The position numbers and the translations under genes are program-made. From assembly GCA_001247695.2 (NCBI GenBank), contig LGRX02035492.1, forward strand, positions 1-39,862: a DNA stretch of 39,862 nucleotides, written 5' to 3'. Positions 1-8,433 of this stretch are shown piece by piece (within the stretch, counting starts at the first letter, position 1; each line of letters starts with the position of its first letter). The notes beneath the pieces were generated by a model. It was given only the letters and a program-made list of their open reading frames with translations. It ran no database searches and was not told where the DNA came from. This DNA is from Cymbomonas tetramitiformis. Its lineage: Eukaryota > Chlorophyta > Pyramimonadophyceae > Pyramimonadales > Pyramimonadaceae.

Positions 1-740
1 ACACCGCACCATACATATTCAGTGTGCCGAACCCACATGTGCCCACGCGTGGTGTGCCACACCAACCCAAAACAACCACATACACAGTGTTGGCCACACC
101 CCCTTCTTCTGGTCGCGTGTCTGAGGAGTTGTCCTCACACCGCACCATACATATTCAGTGTGTCCTACCCACTTACGCCCACGGTCTGCCGCACCAACCC
201 CAAACAACCGCATACACCCTATAGGGCACACCCCCTCGTTCCGGTCGCGTGTTAGAGGAGTTGTCCTCACACCGCACCATACATATTCAATGTGCCCTAC
301 CCATTTACGCCCACGGTCTGCCGCACCGACCCAAAACAACCGCATAGATCCTACCGGCCACACCCCCTTATGGTCGCGTGTCAGAGGAGTTGTCCTCACA
401 CCGCACCATACATATTCAATGTGCCCTACCCATTTACGCCCACGGTCTGCCGCACCAACCCAAAACAACCGCATAGATCCTACAAGGCACACCCCCTTCG
501 TTCCGGTCGCGTGTTAGAGGAGTTGTCCTCACACCGCACCATATATATGCAGTGTGCCCTACCCACATGCGCCCACGGTCTGCCGCACCGACCCAAAACA
601 ACCACATACAACCCACAGGCCACATCCCCTTCTTCTGGTCGCGTGTCAGAGGAGTTGTCCTCACACCGCACCAAACATATTCAAGGGGCCCAACCCATAT
701 GCGCCTACGCTCGGACCGCCACACCTTTGCATCGATCGTT
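1..740. repeat. ~131-bp satellite array, copy 1
   Basis: Head-to-tail units recur about every 129 to 133 bp, easiest to follow by the block CACACCCCCTT at about 96, 229, 360, 489 and 622. Each is followed by GGTCGCGTGT, GAGGAGTTGTCCTCACACCGC and CCACGGTCTGCCGCACC. The long ORFs that run through it in several frames on both strands come from the repeat and the lack of stops in its sequence, not from selection for protein. The array continues off the left edge of the window. A second array of the same family lies at 11282-12815. Confidence 0.9.
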
Positions 741-838
741 TCTCCCGGTTAAACGGACATACACGCAATACATAAATGGATAGATGTATAGATATGTTTT
801 ACTATCACCCCATACCAAACCAATACATATCTACAAGT

Positions 839-1030
839 GGAGCCACGGGTCCGGGGGCGCGCCTCGAGCCTTGGATCACAAGGACACGCGCACGCCACTC
901 CTAACCCACCGGCTATAATCCACTTCCACCCCAAACGAAAAAGACATGCTAAACAATTAGCCACGGGTACAGGGGGCGCGCCTCGAGCCTTGAATCAGGA
1001 CACGCGCACGCCGCTCCCGACCCACCGGCA
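839..1030. repeat. Paired GC-rich modules next to satellite copy 1
   Basis: Two direct copies of a ~75-bp GC-rich block, starting near 841 and 959, share CCACGGGT, GGGGGCGCGCCTCGAGCCTTG, GGACACGCGCACGCC and ACCCACCGGC. The same pair, in the same order and orientation, follows the second satellite array at 12837-13020. Satellite and modules therefore appear to have been copied together. No coding function is apparent. Confidence 0.8.
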
Positions 1031-1043
1031 CCTTGTCCCTGGT

Positions 1044-1134
1044 ATGGCACCTCGGATTTTGACCGAGATCTCCAAGCTTCGGTGCTTCGCCCTCAATGGG
1101 CTCCGCGCTTGGGCTCTTTTTGAGCTAGTACCAC
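1044..1134 (-). repeat. tRNA-like repeat A (long variant)
   Basis: Read on the minus strand this has a D-arm-like segment (CTAGCTCAA.AAGAGC), a CCAAGC/GCTTGG helix enclosing about 29 extra bases, and a T-arm-like hairpin with the B-box-like GGTCAAAATCC (two differences from GGTTCRANTCC). The insert sits where tRNA introns lie, but the acceptor-like ends pair poorly. I regard it as the oldest or most decayed member of the six-copy family. Confidence 0.5.
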
Positions 1135-1265
1135 GATTTAAATTGCTTGCAAGTTCAATCAAGGCCATGCGATATGTTATAATAAGAAGTTTTTACCAAG
1201 CACAAGGTTTAGGCTAATAGAGATGAAGAATAACTAGTATGATGACAATTAACTTCTTCGTTTGT

Positions 1266-1339
1266 GTGGCACCTCGGAGTCAACACCGAGATCTCCAAGC
1301 CAAAAGGCTTGACGCTCTTGTCGGATGAACTAGTGCCAC
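1266..1339 (-). repeat. tRNA-like repeat B
   Basis: The 7-bp ends GTGGCAC/GTGCCAC pair perfectly like an acceptor stem. Inside are a strong hairpin CAAGCC-TTTT-GGCTTG in anticodon-arm position and a T-arm-like CTCGG...CCGAG helix with an 8-nt loop. The D arm is disrupted. This supports descent from a tRNA or tRNA-derived SINE; a working tRNA is unlikely. Confidence 0.55.
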
Positions 1340-1446
1340 GATTCAACTTGCTTGAAGTTTTAGTCAAGGCCACGCAAAATGTTACAACAAAAAATCGTTC
1401 CCAAGCACAAGGTGAAAGCTAATAAATATGAAGAATGAATAGTATC

Positions 1447-1514
1447 GGGCACCTCGGAATCAAACCGAGATCTCCAAGCCAAAAGGCTCGGCGCTCTTGT
1501 TGAGCTAGTGCCTC
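1447..1514 (-). repeat. tRNA-like repeat C
   Basis: About 68 nt. On the minus strand it reads TAGCTCAACAAGAGC (D-arm-like, close to an A box), CCGAGCC-TTTT-GGCTTGG (anticodon-arm-like, 7-bp helix) and CTCGG-TTTGATT-CCGAG (T arm). The B box GGTTTGATTCC has one change from consensus. It is the copy most like a real tRNA, but the anticodon loop is not a clean 7-nt loop. A CT microsatellite (about 1521-1542) and an AAATACAAAG minisatellite (about 1556-1592) follow. Confidence 0.55.
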
Positions 1515-1610
1515 AAAGTCTTTTCTCTCTCTCTCTCTCTCTTGATGCCATGCAAAAGAAATACAAAGAAGTACAAAGAAATACAAAGAACGAAGGCTTA
1601 CCATAGCTAT

Positions 1611-1677
1611 GTGCCACCTCGGACTTTAACCGAGACCTCCAAACCAAGGTTTGGCGCTCTAATTGAGCTAGTGTCAC
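1611..1677 (-). repeat. tRNA-like repeat D
   Basis: 67 nt with near-perfect 7-bp ends (one mismatch), a D-arm-like GCTC-AATTA-GAGC, the hairpin CCAAACC-TT-GGTTTGG, and a T-arm-like TCGG-TTAAAGT-CCGA containing GGTTAAAGTCC (one change from the B box). It is the first of three units repeated with a period of about 319 bp. Confidence 0.55.
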
Positions 1678-1929
1678 CAATTCTGGCGTGGCTGCAGAAT
1701 TTGTCTTCTACAACTTAGGGTCATGAGGGATTTTTGCATCTTTCGGGGAAAATGTCACAAACAGGTCAAGACATGAACAAATTAGAGTGGTTTTCCGCGA
1801 GGAAAACACCTGTCAGGCCAAAAATGTCGTCCGGAAAGCCGTTTCGCCGCCAGCGAAAGGTCTGTCCGTCAGTGAAAAGTGTGGAAATGAGAGTGAACGA
1901 AAGGTGAATGAGAAGCGTACCACAATTAT

Positions 1930-1996
1930 GTGACACCTCGGACTTTAACCGAGACCTCCAAACCAAGGTTTGGCGCTCTAATTGAGCTAGTGTCAC
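1930..1996 (-). repeat. tRNA-like repeat E
   Basis: Same 67-nt structure as copy D, with perfectly paired ends GTGACAC/GTGTCAC. It is embedded in a ~319-bp tandem unit whose remainder (about 1685-1929 and 2004-2248) is nearly identical between copies and contains no convincing coding sequence. Confidence 0.55.
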
Positions 1997-2248
1997 CAGT
2001 TCTGGCGTGGCTGCAGAATTTTTCCTCTACAACTTAGGGTCATGAGGGATTTTTGCATCTTTCGGGGAAAATGTCACAAACAGGTCAAGACATGATCAAA
2101 GTAGGGTGGTTTTCCGCGAGGAAAACACCTGTCAGGTCAAAAATGTCGTCCGGAAAGCCGTTTCGCCGCCAGCGAAAGGTCTGTCCGTCAGTGAAAAGTG
2201 TGGAAATGAGAGTGAACGAGAGGTGAATAAAAAGCGTACCACAATTAT

Positions 2249-2315
2249 GTGACACCTCGGACTTTAACCGAGACCCCCAAACCAAGGTTTGGCGCTCTAA
2301 TTGAGCTAGTGTCAC
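2249..2315 (-). repeat. tRNA-like repeat F
   Basis: Same 67-nt structure as D and E with perfectly paired 7-bp ends. Of the six copies, only this one has a T5 run soon downstream on the minus strand (complement of AAAAA at about 2229-2233), which could end a Pol III transcript. A third, diverged copy of the flanking tandem sequence continues to about 2500. Confidence 0.55.
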
Positions 2316-2804
2316 CAGAACTGCTACGGCTGCAAAATTCTATCGACAAATCATAGGGTTGAAAAGCAAAGTCGCAGTTTTCGGAGAAATTATCCAAAGA
2401 AGATAAATGATGGACGAATTCGGTGTAATTTTCCGCGACAAACAAGCTCGTCAAGTCGGATATGTTGTCAGAAACCCCGTTTTAGCGCCAGCGAAAGGTC
2501 TGTGCAACAAAAGAAAACACTTTAATGGTAAAGAGAAGCTTGACTTTGACTTGCGGTGCGTGTGCTGCTCAACCAAAACTCCGAAGTGAAATTTTGAATC
2601 TTCACGGATGGATCCCAGTTTCTGATTGGCGCATCGTCGCACCCTCCATGTCGCCTCGAATATAATTTCTCTTCCTTGCCTAGAGCGCGAGCTCTCGTCG
2701 TCGGGAATGACATCTATCTGCTATCTGACTATCATATCTCGTGTATAATTACTTTGAGCCCCACGCCACCCAAATTATAATTTCTTCATTTGGCTTTTTC
2801 CTTC

Positions 2805-3044
2805 TTTGGCCTCTTACAAACCCAGCCTCTTCGAGTCATATCTCCTGGCATCGCATCGCGCCAGTCATTCTGGGACTCTCGCGTGAACCCTGGGGCATCC
2901 TGAAGCGGGCTTGGTGACATTCCTATGTCATCGGGTATATAATTCTACCGATTTATACCGACTTAAGCAAACTTAAGCAAACTTAAGCAAACTTAAGAAA
3001 ACTTAAGCAAACTTAAGCAAACTTAAGCAAAAACCTTGTTCTAG
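2805..3044 (+). mobile_element. CTAG-ending repeat, copy 1 (possible Helitron 3' terminus)
   Basis: Sequence from TTTGGCC through ACAAACCCAGCCTCTTCGAG and CTGGGGCATCCTGAAGCGGG to a run of ACTTAAGCAA decamers, ending CCTTGTTCTAG, is shared almost base for base with 13908-14132. Similarity stops directly after CTAG|TG in both copies. Each CTTAAG is palindromic, so adjacent units can fold into hairpins just before the end. Helitrons are known to end in CTRR after a short hairpin and to insert between A and T, which this resembles. No Rep/helicase gene is present, so the class is inferred. A splice acceptor or a shared 5' leader are alternatives. Confidence 0.45.
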
Positions 3045-4124
3045 TGATAGCCCCGCCATATTCCTCCATTCCGACACAGCGATGGCCTTGCATTCGTGTC
3101 GGGGTGTCCGCTGCCAGTCTCCGCGCTGACACTCAGGTGAACAGTACACACGCAAAAGGCACCCTCCGCATTGACGGACGCCTTTCCCAATCAGGACACG
3201 GCGACATACGGAACAAGGCTCTTGTCTCTTCGGCAGGGATCTCGGGGGAATCGGTTGACAGTATTCCGCAAAGTGCGCATGGATGTAGATTATTGTTCTC
3301 CAACACTCGTGGCCGTGGGAGCACTGGCGCGGAAAGCTGGTGGATTCGCTTTGCCCGCGGTTTTGAAAAGATGAAGCGTAGATACCTTCCGCTGCACGTA
3401 TGCATTCCACACGATTGGCATAGTCAGGTCTGCCGTATTTGGGATTTTTTTTAGTGGTACGCATCTGCCGAAATATGCACTCCGGCGCGAACTGTGATAC
3501 ATTGTATCCAGTGCATTTTATGAGAGGTTCGATGGGATTCTCAGGACACCATGCCTCCACCATGATATCTCCACGCGCAGGATCCCCTGTCGCGGCATAC
3601 TTGTCTTGCACATACACGAACGCCATCCACGTCTTGCCCGGCCGGCCAGTGGTCACCCAGCTTTTCCTCCACCATCCGCGACGCAACTGACCTTCCACGA
3701 CAACATTGCCTGATTGGAGCGACTCCACCCGCCATTGGACGACACGGTGGAACATGGTTCGCACGGCGGTAACCACCAGCGCCAAGAAAAGGGCACGCGA
3801 AGAAAACGGTCGTGGATCATAGCGCAGTTCCGGGCACTTTAGCGAACCGAACATTGCACATGCATCGCTTTCGGGCTCCCATTGCCTTTGTGCAGTTTCC
3901 GGCACATCCAGGAGAAACATCTCTGCATTCCCTTGGGGACGTGCACCCTCCAACAGCGAGCCCCATGATGCATCCGGGCCGTACAGGCAATGCCCGTGAA
4001 ACTTGAACTCAAAGGAGTGCGATTCGGCTCCCTCCACATTTTGACGCATGCGGCGGACATAGCAGAACGCCCGACATCGGTACCGCAAAAATTCAGTCAT
4101 GTCCACCCAAGAGTCAAGCGTCAT
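3003..4124 (-). CDS. MYND-type zinc finger protein
   Basis: A single open frame encodes 373 residues and ends in a textbook MYND finger. Cys304, Cys307, Cys319, Cys322, Cys328, Cys332, His343 and Cys345 supply the eight zinc ligands, with the typical YC-SPEC and W-x5-H-x-C spacing. MYND domains are known to mediate protein-protein contacts, often in transcription regulators. The preceding ~300 residues match no family I recognise; they are rich in Trp and Arg and carry one hydrophobic stretch (ALFLALVVTAV, about residues 110-120). The start is the first ATG of the frame. The last ~14 residues and the stop are encoded by the adjoining CTAG-ending repeat (2805-3044), so the native C-terminus was probably replaced by an insertion at 3044/3045. 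No intron is needed. It may be expressed or a recently damaged copy. Confidence 0.75.
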   Translation of the reverse strand: MTLDSWVDMTEFLRYRCRAFCYVRRMRQNVEGAESHSFEFKFHGHCLYGPDASWGSLLEGARPQGNAEMFLLDVPETAQRQWEPESDACAMFGSLKCPELRYDPRPFSSRALFLALVVTAVRTMFHRVVQWRVESLQSGNVVVEGQLRRGWWRKSWVTTGRPGKTWMAFVYVQDKYAATGDPARGDIMVEAWCPENPIEPLIKCTGYNVSQFAPECIFRQMRTTKKNPKYGRPDYANRVECIRAAEGIYASSFQNRGQSESTSFPRQCSHGHECWRTIIYIHAHFAEYCQPIPPRSLPKRQEPCSVCRRVLIGKGVRQCGGCLLRVYCSPECQRGDWQRTPRHECKAIAVSEWRNMAGLSLEQGFCLSLLKFA

Positions 4125-4519
4125 GTACGCATTCGCACACGCGGATCGCAGCGGTTCGTGACCCAGACCGGTTAACGTGCCTGCAACCTAAAACACCGCA
4201 CAATCGATGTTCAATACACTTTAATGCCAAAAGTATTACTCATCTGGAAGTTTTAGGTGCCTCCATAATGTACCGTTAATAATTGGAGCAATTAACGGCC
4301 GAGCAATTACCGTTAATAATGGTAGGCAATTTAATTTAGATTATTTCTCTCTGATTTTAGATTAACCCATTTTTCATGTTGATTTTAGATTAAGTTTTTT
4401 TTATCTCATCCGGCTATTACCGGTGCATGCATCCATGACGCTGCACTGTACCTGTTGAGCTATCGCCATGCCATGCGAAATATTACACTGAAGAGTTGTC
4501 TTGCCGTGATGTCCATATG

Positions 4520-4576
4520 TCCGAATGGAACCAAAACCGTCCGATTTTAATCGAACGGTTTTTGGTTCCATTCGGA
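4520..4576. repeat. Large hairpin
   Basis: A 21-nt arm (4520-4540) is the reverse complement of 4555-4576 except for one extra T, around a 14-nt loop. It is followed at 4581-4615 by a second fold, two CACGGCCGTG palindromes separated by about 10 bases. Both lie inside the outer element, between its left terminus and the nested inner element. Confidence 0.8.
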
Positions 4577-4699
4577 AAGATTCACGGCCGTGAATCTAAA
4601 AGTCACGGCCGTGAATAACGACTCTTTACGCATAATGACTTTTATTATTTGCCATCTTTGCCACAATAGACACTCACGGCGTGTTCTGCTTGAAAAAAA

Positions 4700-5628
4700 G
4701 TAAGTAACTTGAAGCCTTGAGCTTCAAGTTACTGAAAGATATGTATCTTGGCAGTATGTGTGCCAAGTTTCGTGCTCTAGGACGCACGGGAAGCCCTCGG
4801 CTGTTTGGCATCTTTGGGTTTGGGTGTCACGTTCGAACCCAAACCCAAAACATCTGCCTTAGAAATACATTGCGCGTTTCGCGCACAAGTAACTTGAAGC
4901 CTTGAGCTTCAAGTTACTCAAAAATATGTATCTTGGCAGTATTCGTGCCAAGTTTCGTGCTCTAGGACGCACGGGAAGCCCTCGGCTGTTTGGCATCTTT
5001 GGGTTTGGGTGTCACGTTCGAACCCAAACCCAAAACATCTGCCTTAGAAATAAATTGCGCGTTTCGCGCACAAGTAACTTGAAGCCTTGAGCTTCTGGTA
5101 ACTTAAATATATGTACCATGGTAGTATTCGTGCCAAGTTTCGTGCGTTAGGACGCACGGGAAGCCCTCGGCTGTTTGGCATCTTTGGGTTTGGGTGTCAC
5201 GTTCGAACCCAAACCCAAAACATCTGCCTTAGAAATACATTGCGCGTTTCGCGCACAAGTAACTTGAAGCCTTGAGCTTCTGGTAACTTAAATATATGTA
5301 TCTTGGCAGTATTCGTGCCAAGTTTCGTGCTCTAGGACGCACGGGAAGCCCTCGGCTGTTTGGCATCTTTGGGTTTGGGTGTCACGTTCGAACCCAAACC
5401 CAAAACATCTGCCTTAGAAATAAATTGCGCGTTTCGCGCACAAGTAACTTGAAGCCTTGAGCTTCTGGTAACTTAAATATATGTACCATGGTAGTATTCG
5501 TGCCAAGTTTCGTGCGTTAGGACGCACGGGAAGCCCTCGGCTGTTTGGCATCTTTGGGTTTGGGTGTCACGTTCGAACCCAAACCCAAAGGCAAAGGCAT
5601 AGGACAGTTTCGTAGATTCTGTCCCGAT
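4700..5628. repeat. 185-bp tandem repeat, about five units, three hairpins each
   Basis: Units begin near 4702, 4887, 5072, 5257 and 5442. Each holds a stem AGTAACTTGAAG/CTTCAAGTTACT (reduced to a shorter stem from the third unit on), a stem TTTGGGTTTGGGT/ACCCAAACCCAAA around GTCACGTTCGA, and TTGCGCG-TTTC-GCGCAC. Copies 1 and 2 are nearly identical, as are copies 3 and 5, and CGTGCTCTAG alternates with CGTGCGTTAG, which suggests amplification by two-unit blocks. The ~61-codon ORFs inside are repeat by-products. Confidence 0.9.
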
Positions 5629-5757
5629 GCCTTTGCAACCTCGCTTGCTAACTCATATTGCAATGAATATTCAACATTCAAGCGTTGAATACCCCACGCC
5701 AACGGGAAGCGCTCGGCTGATTTGTTATTTGGGTATGCGCACCCAAATGACAAAAAA

Positions 5758-5953
5758 CGCATCTTTGAAACTCGTTAGTTTCAAAGATGCGTGGCCGATG
5801 CCTTCGTGCTTATGTGTGTTAATCCATATGAAATATTCCATGGAATAAATGTGAATATCCCGCACAAACGGGAAGCGCTCGGCCGTTTTGTAAAATTAGG
5901 GTGCACCCAAAATACAAAACGCATCTTTGAAACTCGGAAGTTTCAAAGATGCT
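5758..5953. repeat. Two related GCATCTTTGAAACT hairpins
   Basis: GCATCTTTGAAACT-CGTT-AGTTTCAAAGATGC (about 5759-5792) and the same arms around CGGA (about 5920-5952) are near-perfect hairpins, each preceded by CGGGAAGCGCTCGGC. That phrase also occurs, as CGGGAAGCCCTCGGC, in every 185-bp unit upstream, so these are diverged relatives of the tandem array. Confidence 0.8.
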
Positions 5954-6479
5954 TGCCGGTCGCGTGCAGCGGTAAAAGGCAAGTCAAAGGGTTTAGGATA
6001 TAGAAGAAGTACAGGGGCCTTTTTTAAAAGCAGAACACGCCAGCGAACAAAGCTTTTTGGAGGCTTCCTCATGATGGCTAGCGGGAACTAGTGCGTTTGA
6101 CCTGTGTGCACATGATTTGAACAGGAGTCGTGAAAAGGACCACCGGGCATGGGCATAGCCGGATGACATAAAGAAAACTTAATCTAAAATCAACATGAAA
6201 AAGAGTTAATCTAAAATCAGCAATAAATAATCTAAATTAAATATTTTTCCGTTAATAATTGGAGCAATGACCAGGGAGGTTCACGGTGTTCACGTGCGCA
6301 GTGCAGGCATCCGTGACCAACAGGCAGGACAGGTGCGTTGCAATACAAGTATCAATCACGGAAAGCATCACGATCAAAGCACTGCACCGTATTTCGCGAG
6401 TACAAACAATACACCAATTCCCAAAGAAGCTCATTTTGGCTTTACACATAACAAGTGTATAGAAATTGTATTACATATC

Positions 6480-6858
6480 TTGTTCTCCCTCACTATTCAA
6501 GAGTGTTATTAGCTGTTGCCAATGAGCTGTTGCCTCGTTATTAACACTATCACTATTCCATGTTGTCATAAAAGCTAGATGATCCTCAATGGTCCACCTC
6601 CACGGTGCCGGCGGTTTGCGGGCCGTGCACTCCATCCTATGCCCAAACGGCGCCAACCTCCAATGCGCACGCTGACAGATAGACTATGTCGCAATAGCGT
6701 ACTTGCCGGCATGGGCACCGCCTCCTGGTTCCACGAGGCAGCCTGGTCTTGCACAATGAGCATCGGCCAATCCGAAGTGCGGTGGCACGCCAAGCTGAGA
6801 ACGCCGCACACTTGGCGTTCACTGCATCCACTTGAACGCCAAGCTCCGCGTAGGTCAA
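6480..6858 (-). pseudogene. Broken MYND finger gene fragment
   Basis: On the minus strand one frame reads CSLC...CPC...RYC, the first half of a MYND finger. Another frame, a few bases downstream, reads AHWRLAPFGHRMEC, the typical second half (W...H...C). The two halves are out of frame over about 30 bases with no usable intron, and stops follow. The coding trace then continues to a stop near 6471. It is a second, independent MYND remnant 2.4 kb from the intact gene. Confidence 0.5.
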
Positions 6859-6924
6859 GAGACGGCTGACAGGAAGGAGAGGGGAGTCTTCTGAAATGGA
6901 GGGGGCATCGGTAGCACTTCATTT

Positions 6925-7070
6925 TTGTCGCATGATCTATTATTTTTGTCGCACCATGCGACACAACAATTATATTCTGGAGCGACAAAAGTGAGTACGG
7001 GACTCATTATTGTCGCAGTGCGACAAACCGTGAGTAGGGGGCTCATTATTGTCGCAGCGACAAAAAGGAG
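6925..7070. repeat. TGTCGCA-rich block with direct repeats
   Basis: TTGTCGCA or its complement TGCGACAA occurs at least seven times, with GTGAGTA-GGGGCTCATTATTGTCGCA duplicated (about 6990-7017 and 7030-7057). The same word recurs at 8353, 8405, 8456 and 9247. The following ~600 bp (7070-7660) is AT-rich with no gene I can support. Confidence 0.65.
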
Positions 7071-7668
7071 ACTGATATTTACGGACAGAATATTTACGGA
7101 AATTATACAGAAGATTATGGACTATAAACATAATATTACAGTTTACGGAAAAAACATATGCAAGCTAACTAACAATTGGTAGGAGAATGTGCTCACGTTA
7201 GCAAAGCATGCTCGATTGTCTAGTCTATATTCATTACATAACTATGCTTATACATCTTTACAATAAATGTGCAGTGCATACTATTTCGAATGTGAAGTCA
7301 GGTATGAACAAAACAAATCCTGTAGACGATTGACTTCTAAAATCTAAAAGATAAGCAGGTTGCTGGGCACCGCAACATGCATTTCGCCAGCGATAAAAGT
7401 AAAACTGAAATACCTGCACACAGCGAACGCTAAAACGTCAGAACGAAGTGATAAGATGTTGCAAACATCATGAAAACACGCAGGCATACAAACATTCGAA
7501 GACAATAAGCAAAATAGCTCAAACTACACTCTTCACAAATTACACACAGCAACATGCGTATCGCCAACGAGCATGAAATAGTTGAAATACCTGCACACGG
7601 TAAACGCAAACATGTCAGAAATAAGATGAACGACAAACCAACCGCAGACGCAACGAGAAACAGCACAC

Positions 7669-7713
7669 ACGCGAAACAGGCATTCAGGAATGCGAAACAG
7701 GCATTCAGGAATG
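7669..7713. repeat. 21-bp tandem duplication
   Basis: GCGAAACAGGCATTCAGGAAT occurs twice in tandem, followed by a partial third copy. It lies in AT-rich DNA just upstream of the tRNA-like structure at 7772 and has no coding support. Confidence 0.75.
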
Positions 7714-7771
7714 CGGCGAAACAGGAAAAAGTGACCGGATATCCTGCAAAATTACAGAGAGCAAAGTCAGT

Positions 7772-7824
7772 GAGGGTGGTGGGACTCGAACCCACGCTGC
7801 ACAATCTGTGCAGATATCGCCCTC
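7772..7824 (-). ncRNA. D-armless tRNA-like structure 1
   Basis: On the minus strand GAGGGCG pairs with CACCCTC (six of seven) as an acceptor-like stem. CTGCA-CAGATTG-TGCAG forms a 5-bp, 7-nt-loop anticodon-like arm, and GTGGG-TTCGAGT-CCCAC is a perfect T arm with the exact Pol III B box GGTTCGAGTCC. There is no D arm and no A box. The loop would place GAT at anticodon position but lacks U33. A T4 run lies about 20 nt downstream and a T9 run just upstream. A tRNA pseudogene with a deleted D arm is the conservative reading. Confidence 0.4.
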
Positions 7825-8352
7825 GAAAAAAAAACACCATATGAGAAACACGCGGAACGAACACAAAACAGGCGCTTGAAAACAAATAGCAAATTCCTGA
7901 AGAATATCAGTCAGTGAGGGCTTGTAACAACAACAAATCCGTCGGGCAGCAGTACAGCCCGTCAGTCAGCCTCGCTACAAGAATGCCCTCTACGAAGACA
8001 ATCAAGGGGCGCCAGCAACCGAATGTTGCTGGCGGCATCGGACATAGCGCAACAACGAACGTGACTTCTAAAACAAGGAAACGCTACTCAGCAAGGATGA
8101 TGGGATTTAACCGGGAAATAGTTAGTATGCGCGATACATGCAGCAGAACAAAAATGCGGGACACAGCAGGCAACGGTGTCAGGTGCGCCGCAAAATGAAA
8201 GCTTATAGAATTAACGTGTGAGTGAATATTTGATATATGAAATCAGCCAGCCGCGGCCCGCGTGGGTCCATGTCTGGATGAAGATAGCGGATGAAAATTC
8301 AGAATGAAAGTTGATGACAGTGTTTCGGGTCAACTGTGACACTGTAATGTTC

Positions 8353-8433
8353 GTCGCAAACCCATGCCATGTCAGCATGTCTGCCAGGTGAATTTTTTTT
8401 GTCGTGTCGCAAACCCATGCCATGTCAGCATGT
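8353..8433. repeat. 28-bp direct repeat, 53 bp apart
   Basis: The block GTCGCAAACCCATGCCATG plus TCAGCATGT is repeated exactly at about 8353-8380 and 8406-8433. A looser ~190-bp duplication follows: CCCATATTCATGG, GGCGATCAGTC and CTGAAATCTGT occur in order at 8616-8712 and again at 8791-8878. No coding sequence is supported between 7825 and 9025. Confidence 0.8.

Larger units (their letters stand above)
1685..2500. repeat. ~319-bp tandem repeat carrying tRNA-like units
   Basis: The block with TCTGGCGTGGCTGCAGAATT, GGGTCATGAGGGATTTTTGC and CGCCAGCGAAAGGTCTGT occurs at 1680-1920, almost identically at 1999-2240, and in a diverged form at 2320-2500. Similar short ORFs in each copy follow the repeat. 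From 2500 to 2800 I see nothing recognisable beyond AT-rich, promoter-like DNA. Confidence 0.85.
4678..6041. mobile_element. Nested MITE-like element with 14-bp terminal inverted repeats
   Basis: GGCGTGTTCTGCTT at 4678-4691 is matched by its exact reverse complement at 6028-6041, and both are followed inward by an A/T-rich run (GAAAAAAAG; CTTTTTTAAAAG). The interior is entirely tandem repeats and hairpins with no gene. I could not find a convincing target-site duplication, so the boundaries come from the inverted repeats alone. Confidence 0.55.
4273..6268. mobile_element. Inverted-repeat element packed with hairpins (outer unit)
   Basis: The ends of this ~2-kb unit are inverted copies. AATTTAATTTAGATTATTT, TGATTTTAGATTAA and TTTTTCATGTTGATTTTAG at 4330-4420 reappear as reverse complement at 6175-6240, and homology continues inward to TCATCCGGCTAT. 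A 20-bp sequence, CCGTTAATAATTGGAGCAAT, lies in direct orientation at both borders (4273-4292 and 6249-6268) and looks like a long target duplication or part of the terminus. There is no transposase gene, so it would be non-autonomous. Confidence 0.6.

Noticed and set aside
19..783. ORFs of 60-160 codons in the left satellite
   Set aside because: Same satellite artefact in all frames.
1044..2315. Functional nuclear tRNA genes
   Set aside because: Anticodon loops are not 7 nt in a clean 5-bp stem, box sequences are off consensus, and copies sit inside a tandem repeat. They are better described as tRNA-like repeats.
7430..7885. 151-codon hydrophobic minus-strand ORF resembling a multi-pass membrane protein
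   Set aside because: It spans the 21-bp tandem duplication and the tRNA-like hairpin, and its hydrophobicity follows from the T-rich strand. No motif is seen.
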